From assembly GCA_018340805.1 (NCBI GenBank), contig JACMZG010000008.1, positions 27,757,914 through 27,821,913 on the forward strand: a stretch of 64,000 nucleotides of DNA, given 5' to 3'. Below the pieces are notes generated by a model, which had not been told where the DNA came from, made no database searches, and saw only the letters and a program-made list of their open reading frames with translations. Positions 56,390 to 64,000 of this stretch are shown here, piece after piece. The position numbers and the translations under genes are program-made. Every line of letters starts with the position of its first letter. The stretch's first letter is position 1. This DNA comes from Microvelia longipes (lineage: Eukaryota; Arthropoda; Insecta; Hemiptera; Veliidae).

Positions 56390-56857
56390 CTTCGGTATAC
56401 GGTGCACCCCGTTATCAATACTATATATCGATATATTTTTAGTTACGCGACACGTAAACGAGAACTGAGCACTTAAAAGATAAGCAGCGTCGTTAAATTA
56501 TTAATTATAATTAAAACATTAAAAAAAACATACAACAAATGAATGAAACATTAACAACAAAAATATAATAAAAACCTGAAAATAACAACACAAAAATACG
56601 TAAAAAATAAATGATGATGTATTGTATCATCGATTATTCTTATGAAAACATAGTTAAACATAAAAAATATGAATATAGTTATAAACCATTTTACAACAAA
56701 TAAAAAAAACAAACAACAAAAAAACATTTAAAAAAATAATAAAATATGATCATAAACGTAAAAGAAAAGGCATATATCGATTATTCCTACGTCACATCTC
56801 TAAACTAAAAATATATCGATACATAGTATTGATAACAGGGTGCACCGTATACCGAAG
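56390..56857. mobile_element. MITE with 55-bp terminal inverted repeats
   Basis: Left 56390-56444 and right 56803-56857 are inverted copies starting CTTCGGTATACGGTGCACC and ending ATATATTTTTAGTT, with about three mismatches. The 358-bp interior is AT-rich and has no frame. A 10-bp direct repeat, CATCATATAA, lies at 56374-56383 and 56865-56874, 6-8 bp outside the arms, so the true ends may be slightly wider, with this as target duplication. A non-autonomous DNA transposon of unknown superfamily. Confidence 0.75.
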
Positions 56858-56874
56858 TTCAGCCCATCATATAA

Positions 56875-59020
56875 AAGAAGATGATTAATTAATTTTTATT
56901 TTGTTCAGAAGGATATGATGAAAAATTTAAAGAAGGGGTTATATTTAGCTCGTAGTGTAGCTTACGAAATATGTCCGGAAAAAAAATTTAAATCTTATTT
57001 TAAATTTAAGCTAAAATATTTCTTGTATTTTAGAACACTACACGCTTTTGACTTTACATGCTATCGATTTTACAAAATTTACGACTTAGTATTTATTGGT
57101 TAACATTAAACAAACAAAAATTTAGCAAAATTAAGACGAGTGATTTTATCTTCAAACCAGAGCAATAATATATATTGAAATATTTAAAAAAACATAAACA
57201 AACTTAGAATATAATTAACAAACATATTGGATTCAAGATACAATTTTCTGAAAGAAGTACTATAATATATTACAAGATCAGGTTACGGGAAATAAAATGT
57301 CAATGAAAAATTTCTGTAAAAAAATGTTGAATGTCAACCAAGTTAACCGAAAAGGCAATAAAAGAACGGGTTTGTAATAAACTTGCAACCTTTAAGGTCA
57401 TTCCACTTTGATATTGTTCATATTTTATTATATTAGTAGAATTACAAATTTATTTTTTTTTTCTTTATCTATTTTATATATACTTTTTATTTATTATATT
57501 TTATTTCTTTAAATTACATTCGAGTGGACAGAGGATTATACTAGGAATTATAGTGTAAGGAAAAAAATAAAAAAGTATCAAAACATTAAGTTAAAGGAAC
57601 AGCATTTATTGTAGAATATAATATATTCTATATAGCACTTTTTCCATCAAATACAAATTCTTTTCAAAAGCTTGTTCAACATTCCATTTGCCTTAATATC
57701 TGATGTATGATTTGTTCTTACATTTATTTATCCAATGTTTTAAAGAAAATTTATTTTGTCTGCACTGAACAAACTTACTTTATTCTTACTACATTTATTT
57801 TTTAGTTTGAGTTGGATCATTTAATGTTAATTAAATAATTAAATTGTTGATGGTTAAATAATTAATTATTGTCTTTTCCTTCAAATTCATCTCAGTTCCT
57901 TTTATCTAAATCCATATATAAATTTTTATTTGGTAAATATTTTTTAGTATTACTATTCTCGTTTTTTATCATATAATAGTTATAAATTCAAATAATACAA
58001 TATAGCACAAAAATCGTCATAAAACAAACGTCGACCTCTCATTTTATGAAGGTATTTTATCTTTGATCTAAATACGTGTTTTTAAAAAAAAATAAATAAA
58101 AAAGCAAAACGTATTCAGTGCTTGTATGCTATATGATATTTAGTTAAATAAAATAAATATCTCATTTAAAGAGTGTTTCTTTTCGAGAAAAAAAGAAATA
58201 AAATTTTGTACCCATAAAAAGGTTTTGTGAAATAAAAATTTGTGTATGATTAAATTTAATGCTAACCATAAAATGTTGTGCTTACCGATATAACTATTTT
58301 TTTGTTTAAATTTTATTAATTTTTTCTAACAATTTTTGTTTTGCATCTTATAACATTTCATGTATTTACTCGGAGATAAAAGTTTGAATTTTTTTCATTA
58401 CATATGTTTTGTGCACATGCATTGTGGGATATATTTGTCTTTGTTGTTTTTCAGCTATTTATTGGAAGATAAGTTACAAATTGACCCTACTTGATTGCTC
58501 TCAAATTAAAGAAGAGGCTAAAAATTTTAAGCATTTTCTTTGGTTTAACTTATGTTGGGTATTATTAGGTATTATTAATTTAAACATTGATAAGGAAATG
58601 AGTAAATATAGAGAAGGATTGCATTGCATTGCAAATGAAGTGTAAAATTATAATAAGACATCTTTTCTCCACATCAAATTCCTCTTCTTTTGGTCATCAT
58701 CAGTGATGATTACAGATGAAGACTGAGTGGTTGAAAGATGGCTCTGTCATAAAAATTTTACGTGGACAGACTCGGGCGTTTTATTAAAGTTATTGTAGTC
58801 TCATATTTGTAATACAGAGCTCCGAATAAAAAATATTTCATGACATAAATCACATGAACACCCTAGCCCAGGGGACAATATCTGCGTCAAAATTCATTTG
58901 ATTTCAACAAACGATATAATTAGTGATTGACAGGTTATAAAGTGCTATTAATTTTAGATCAACATCATATGACAGCAAGAAATGAATGATAAATATTCAA
59001 TATTTGAATGCTTATAATAT
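56875..59020. other. Non-coding AT-rich sequence
   Basis: Only the degenerate Penelope-type motif near 58690. Confidence 0.5.
58690..58790 (+). other. Degenerate Penelope-type motif
   Basis: CATCATCAGTGATGATTACA, then ...TTGAAAGATGGCTCTGTC and GGACAGACTCGGGCGTTTTA. The order and downstream words (GGCTCT, CTCGG, TTTTATTAAAG) follow those at 1453-1740 and 4716-5016, but the first box is altered. Confidence 0.35.
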
Positions 59021-59269
59021 ACAAGCGCAACTACACATATAGGTTGATTTTTGTTCAAAGTTTCATCTCTCTAGCATAAATAAACTGGGAACTACGGTGT
59101 TAATAGACACACACACCCACATATAGACAGACAACTTTGTAAAAACTACTCAGCAGGTCTAAAAAACACCTGAAACGGATAATTCCGGTGGCATCCCGGT
59201 TTCAGGTTTTTTTTGCAAACACAATACTTTTTCTATATACCTACAGTATACATAAGGAAAAGTAAAAAT
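59021..59269 (-). repeat. Family 1 repeat, hairpin-end half
   Basis: From CGCAACTACACATATAGGTT through CACCTGAAACGGATAATTCC to the hairpin end ATAAGGAAAAGTAAAAAT. Confidence 0.72.
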
Positions 59270-60289
59270 TACGTCAGCTAAATCATAAAGAAAAACTAGT
59301 TTCAGTACCTAACAAAAATGTTAACTTTCAATAAATTAAAAAGACTATAAAACATACGTAGTCTTAATATGACATAATATAAACACAGATTAACACAACA
59401 ATCATAAAGAAAGGTTATAATCAAATAATTTAAACAGTGTGATCATACATAAGTTAAAAGACCGATCTTTTTTACGACATTTTTATTCAAATCGACAAAC
59501 AGATCTTGAAAAACATGTGTTTAAATTAAAGAAATATAAAAAAGAGTACATAATAACTATAATAAATAAATAAAAAATTAAATATAAAAATTGTTCGGTT
59601 ATATAATTACACCCTTAGTTAGAATGTAAACAATATATTGTTGGTATCATAAAATTTAGCGGTACTAAATTGTTATTTCCAATCTGTCAATTAGTTCTTT
59701 AACTAAATAATCTTATTTTATAATTATTTTCCAACTTTAATTTATAAGGATATCATTTAATATTTTTTTTATTATACCGTCTTTAAAACTAGTATTACGC
59801 AAGTGAATGAATAATAGATAAAAAAATGATGGCATATTGAACTGTATCCGTTTTATAGTTATTATTTAAACATGTTCCAAGGATGTTATTTTGTTCTATC
59901 CTCGCTTTAATCAAGATGGAAGCGGTAGAAAGTTAAAGTATTCAAAACTTAAAGGGATATTTATTATATAATAATTTAATAAGAATAATAAAATAAGATA
60001 TAATAATAGAAGCTATTCATTAGAAATAAGATAATAGTGACAAATTCTTTTTATTATAATGTTTTAAAAGTAAATTGTTTATAGAGCTATAGAATATACT
60101 TACATCCTTAGTATTAAGAAATTGATCACTAATAAAAAATTTGAAGTTGGAATTAGGGACTGGCCTTTGCATGCGAGAATCAATCTAAGTGTTTTCAACT
60201 GTTAAAGTTATTATCTACATGGATAGGAAAGATACATTTATAAAAGGTCCAATAGAAAATTAGTAAAATAGTAGTAAACAAATTAGGCA
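59270..60289. other. Non-coding AT-rich sequence
   Basis: Nothing recognised. Confidence 0.5.
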
Positions 60290-61135
60290 CGCAGGGGTAC
60301 CTCGGAACTTTTTCTCGTTGCACGCAGATTTTTGTTTTTGTGCTTTAAAATGTATCAAACCAACAAAAAAGAAAATTGGGTGCGGAGAACCTCGAAAGTT
60401 TGTCACGATACTCATTGAGTCGGATTCGGTACGCTCGTCCTCCCTATTTTGGACTCGCTTCGCTCGTCATCTGACAGAAAATGTATTTTATTCCCAGCAG
60501 TCACCCATCTACGCTCAATGCATCTTAACTTTTATGATTTAACAAAAATCATCGATATACTTTTCCCATTAGAACTAATAATCCAAAAGCCGGACCTGAA
60601 AAAATGTGACTCATTTTGTACTAATTCGCTTCTCTCGTCCTCAGATAGTAAATATATCCAGTTTATTCCCAGGTTTCACTCATCCAGGCACTGAACACGC
60701 ACAATGCTGCTTCAGATTTTTTACAATTTTTAAACGTACACAAGTCATTTGATACAAATTTAACTGATGCTAATAATGAGATGAAACTTAGCACATATAT
60801 TAGTTTTATACATGGCTACATGAGTGTCAAATCTCAATTCGATCGCATAATTTTTCGCATTTAAAAATTATATTAGCATATAATAAATTTATATTTATAT
60901 TATAATTATAATTATAATATAGTATAATTATTAATTATTGTTAGAGCCATTATTGCATGTTAATGGCTCTTCCGAAAAGCACACTATGTCAGAAGACTGA
61001 CTTTTGTACAAAGTTTCAACTCTGTAGCATAAATACAATTGGAGCTACAATGACAACAGACTTACATGCACACACACACAGACAGACAACTTTGTAAAAC
61101 CACTCAGGAGGCCTTAAGAACACCTAAAACGTGCG
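60290..61135 (-). repeat. Family 1 repeat, complex copy with two 5S-like segments
   Basis: The end motif (…TACCTCGGAACTTTTTCTC) appears at 60298 and again in altered form at 60385. 5S-like blocks occur at about 60490-60535 (TTCCCAGCAGTCACCCATC on plus) and 60660-60712 (CACTCATCCAGGCACTGAAC on plus). The hairpin end is missing. Two partial copies in tandem, or a nested insertion. Confidence 0.72.
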
Positions 61136-61969
61136 AGAATGATAGACATTCTTGCAAAAGGGTGCGTTAAATATGCATGTTTTTATTTGATGGACCAGTC
61201 ACAAAATTGAATAAGAATATAAATTAATTGCACACAATGTAACTAGGAAATAAAGTTTGATTTTATTGCAACAAAGATTTATATAATTGAAGTTTAAAGC
61301 GAGGCATGATGTACTTTCTATACAATTAAAAATATTTTTTAGAGCGAGTCAATAAAAATTCGAATTTAATTTTCTAAAATTCACTTTTTACACAAATTTT
61401 AAGACTTCCTACAAATCTTGTTTAACACCTCTGACTTTAACTTTGCAAGTTTGTATTATTTAATTAACACTATCATTAAGTTTCAGTCAAGGAAATCATT
61501 AACTTACCGACTTTTCTCAAATTATAGTCGTTAAATTAATTTTAAAATTAAAGCAAAAGTATTATTTCTTTAAACTTGACATTTTAGTTAAGATTTACTT
61601 CCAGAAAACAAAATCAATGTAAAACCCAGCTAACCGGAATACTATTTTGAAATATCTTCTTATTTATAGAAGTAATTAAAGTAAAAAAAGTAAATAAAAT
61701 GTATTAAAAATAAAGAAATGAATTGAGTAATGAAATGAAAATCTATACGAAGGTCAAGGTGGGAGCGGCTCATATTTTTTCTTTTTCCTATACAATGATT
61801 TGCACGATTTTTTTTAGATATATTACGGTTGTACTATGACATGATTGATTGATAGATATGAATGTAATTAAATGTTTCATTATGTTTTTATATTTATAAT
61901 TGAGTCAAATAAAATATTATTTAAAAAAATAGTTATTATTTGTTACATTTTCATCACCTAAGCATAAAT
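61136..61969. other. Non-coding AT-rich sequence
   Basis: Nothing recognised beyond an A-rich end near 61905-61930. Confidence 0.5.
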
Positions 61970-62120
61970 ATAAATTTACAGTTATTTTTAGCGAATTATC
62001 TTTGGAAAAAACACTAATGGGATAGGAAGCGTGGGAGAAGTCGAACTTAGGAGTTTAACTTCTGACGTGCCGCCCCTCTCATGATTGTTCGAAGAAAATT
62101 CGCAAAAATTTCACTAATAC
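61970..62120 (-). repeat. Family 2-like fragment before an AT microsatellite
   Basis: TTTTTAGCGAATTATCTTTG and a short CGC/GCC-rich patch (62068-62075), then AAATTCGCAAAAATTTC next to the (TA)n tract, recalling the 5' part of 46085-46430. Confidence 0.35.
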
Positions 62121-62156
62121 ATATACATACATATAATATATATATATATATATATA

Positions 62157-62200
<44 letters not shown>

Positions 62201-62220
62201 GTGTGTGTGTGTGTATATGT
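62118..62220. repeat. (TA)n/(TG)n microsatellite
   Basis: TA repeats followed by an eight-unit TG run (about 62199-62213). Confidence 0.93.
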
Positions 62221-62249
62221 TTTACTATCGTACTGCAATATCAATTTTA

Positions 62250-62345
62250 TATTTTGAGGTCGAGGGAAGCGAGTTTGAATTGATGTGCAGGATGAAAGCA
62301 GCAGATTTAATATGATAAGGAAAAGTTTTTAGGTAGCCCGTACTC
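62250..62345 (+). repeat. Family 1 repeat, end-motif fragment
   Basis: TTTGAGGTCGAGGGAAGCGAG then AATATGATAAGGAAAAGTTT and TAGCCCGTACTCAATTTTT: a worn copy of the GAGCGAAGCGA end. Confidence 0.5.
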
Positions 62346-62776
62346 AATTTTTGTACATGGACAGATTTTAATTCTATAGTTAGAATTGTATCTTTTTATG
62401 TATAGAGTTATATGATCGCAGTGTGACTTTGCCTCTTGTCGAATTTTCCTAATTGCAAAGCCATTTTTTCTCGTAGAAATTTCGGATTTTCTACTAATGC
62501 ACAACAATTACTGCTATAAGCCCCCCCCCCCATACTCGCCTTTACTGTTTAGAAATCCTTTTTTTCTCATATATTCTTGAACTCTATAGATCTCGACCAT
62601 GTAAATTAAGAAGATACGCATAAAAAGAAATCTGTATTTTATATTTGTGTATGTTCATTTAAAACATTTATATATGTAGTACTTATTTTATTTAATTTGA
62701 CTTGTTCACGTTTATTAATAGGTCTATAATTATTAAAATCCCTTCTAATGAACTAGATAATAGCTAATAAACTATA

Positions 62777-63056
62777 GGGCCTGATTACAGGAGCATAGTA
62801 GGGCCAGATTACAGGAGCATAGGAGGACCAGATAACAGGACCATAAGAGGGCCAGATAACAGGAGCATAGAGGGCTAGATTACCGGAGCAAAAGAGGGCC
62901 AGATAACAGGAGCATGGGAGGGCCAGATAACAGGAGCATGAGGGCCAGATACAGGAGCATGGGGGGCCAGATAACAGAGCATGGGAGGGCCAGATAACAA
63001 GAGCATGGGAGGGCCAGATAACAGGAGCATGACAACATGAGAGGGCCAGTAACAGT
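62777..63056. repeat. Minisatellite, ~23-bp unit, about 12 copies
   Basis: GGGCCAGATAACAGGAGCAT + (A/G)GGA repeated, with point changes and small length changes. GC-richer than the surroundings. The minus-strand frame over it is low-complexity (GPPMLLLS-type) and not a gene. Regularity is low and there are no spacers, so it is not a CRISPR array. Confidence 0.9.
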
Positions 63057-63756
63057 CCACCACTATATAAAGAAACGTCTTCATAATAACTTGTATACTT
63101 AAATTATAAATAACTTATAGGCTATTAAACTTGTAATGATATAATTACATTATTAAGTATGTTATCTTACATCTAACTTCTGAGATATAAATGTAAATGA
63201 AGCCATTTGAAAATAACTAGTTATTAAATCAGTAAAGGAAAACCTCGGATAGATTTAAACATAACAATTAATTCTGGCATTCAAATTTTGTGGCATGCAA
63301 ATTTGTCAAAATTTTTAGACCAAGAAAATATTAATTAAAATATTTATACTACTGTAATTGTTCGTTAAATTGATTTTATGTAACTGATAATAAATATTAG
63401 TTACCCCGAGGCATTTGGTTTCCTTGCAGTGATTAAAGATCTTATAATTGCTAACTAATTAAAAATCCGTTATTTATATTTAAAATCTCGATAGTTTTAA
63501 GTTCAAATGCATTCAACATACCATTAAAACATAATAACTTGTTCAGAAAATTGTTAATATGAATAATAAATAATGTAATGTAATGTATGTTTATGTAAAT
63601 AAAGCTTAATTATAAACAAAAAACAAGTTACGCCTTAAAATTAAGTTATTAACTAATAGAAAACCTAAAATTTATCACTGTGGTCTAATCTAAAAAAAAA
63701 AATTGTTCTCTTTTTCCTCTTCAAAAACTCTTCCAAACCTAAGCATACATAATAAA
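63057..63756. other. Non-coding AT-rich sequence
   Basis: Nothing recognised. Confidence 0.5.
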
Positions 63757-63930
63757 CCCGAGTACGGAGAACTTTGGAACTTTTCCTCATCACATTTAAT
63801 TCGCTACGCTCATCTCCCTACTTCAAACTCGCTTCGTTCGTCCTCAGGTCGTAAATAAATTCATTCATAGCAATGATACCCACCTAGGTACTGACTTCGC
63901 TCGTCCTCAGATAGTAAATACATTCGTTAT
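63757..63930 (-). repeat. Family 1 repeat, end fragment with 5S-like block
   Basis: AATTCGCTACGCTCATCTCC, CTCGCTTCGTTCGTCCTCAG, then the 5S-like ACCCACCTAGGTACTGAC (about 63888) and a second CGCTCGTCCTCAGATAGTAA. Confidence 0.6.
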
Positions 63931-64000
63931 TAGGGATAATTATATCTAACAGCAAGTATCGACAGTAGCTGATTCTTAAATTGCTTCTTCAACTTGCGAT

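Noticed and set aside
62777..63084. Possible CRISPR array or proline-rich gene
   Set aside because: The repeats are contiguous with no unique spacers, vary in sequence, and the genome is eukaryotic; the frame is low-complexity.

Overview
The window looks like a non-genic, repeat-filled stretch of a very AT-rich animal nuclear genome, most likely arthropod and probably insect. The reasons are the absence of long open frames outside transposons, many (TA)n tracts, a Ty3/gypsy retrotransposon with a tRNA-Leu-type primer site, a Jockey-type LINE scrap, a tRNA-derived SINE, MITE-like inverted repeats and several dispersed families of non-coding repeats. I found no host protein-coding exon, rRNA gene or convincing functional tRNA gene. 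The species cannot be named from this sequence.

The one long coding region is a Ty3/gypsy element on the minus strand at 40113-45196 (5,084 bp). It has two nearly identical 98-bp LTRs, a primer-binding site, a polypurine tract, an intact gag, and a pol with protease, reverse transcriptase, RNase H and integrase. Gag and protease are in overlapping frames (-1). Pol is broken by three single-base frame changes and one amber stop, and the first catalytic Asp of integrase appears replaced by Gly, so this copy is probably not autonomous. It sits at the edge of a (TA)n tract inside an older dispersed repeat whose two halves lie on either side.

The main background is a repeat of about 0.75 kb ('family 1', about 14 full or partial copies on both strands). 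One end carries a roughly 40-nt hairpin. The middle has a conserved block with the palindrome TGACGTCA. Near the other end is a segment clearly similar to the internal promoter region of 5S rRNA, followed by two related GAGCG(A/T)AGCGA motifs. A second family ('family 2') shares the TGACGTCA block and has a GC-rich core. A third recurrent signal is a motif resembling the hammerhead-like core of Penelope-type retroelements (CTGAKGA...GAAA). Two loci (1453-1740 and 4716-5016) are long palindromes with one motif in each arm.

Layout: 1-8 kb is AT-rich with two palindromic elements and a minisatellite. 8-33 kb has scattered family 1 copies, a possible hAT terminus, an LTR-like GC-rich island and tandem repeats. 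33-40 kb has a LINE fragment nested in family 1, a minisatellite and a complete tRNA-derived SINE with a 10-bp target duplication. 40-47 kb is the retrotransposon and the family 2 copies around it. 47-64 kb has two further MITEs, a very short poly(A) retro-insertion with a 15-bp target duplication, more family 1 copies and a 23-bp minisatellite.
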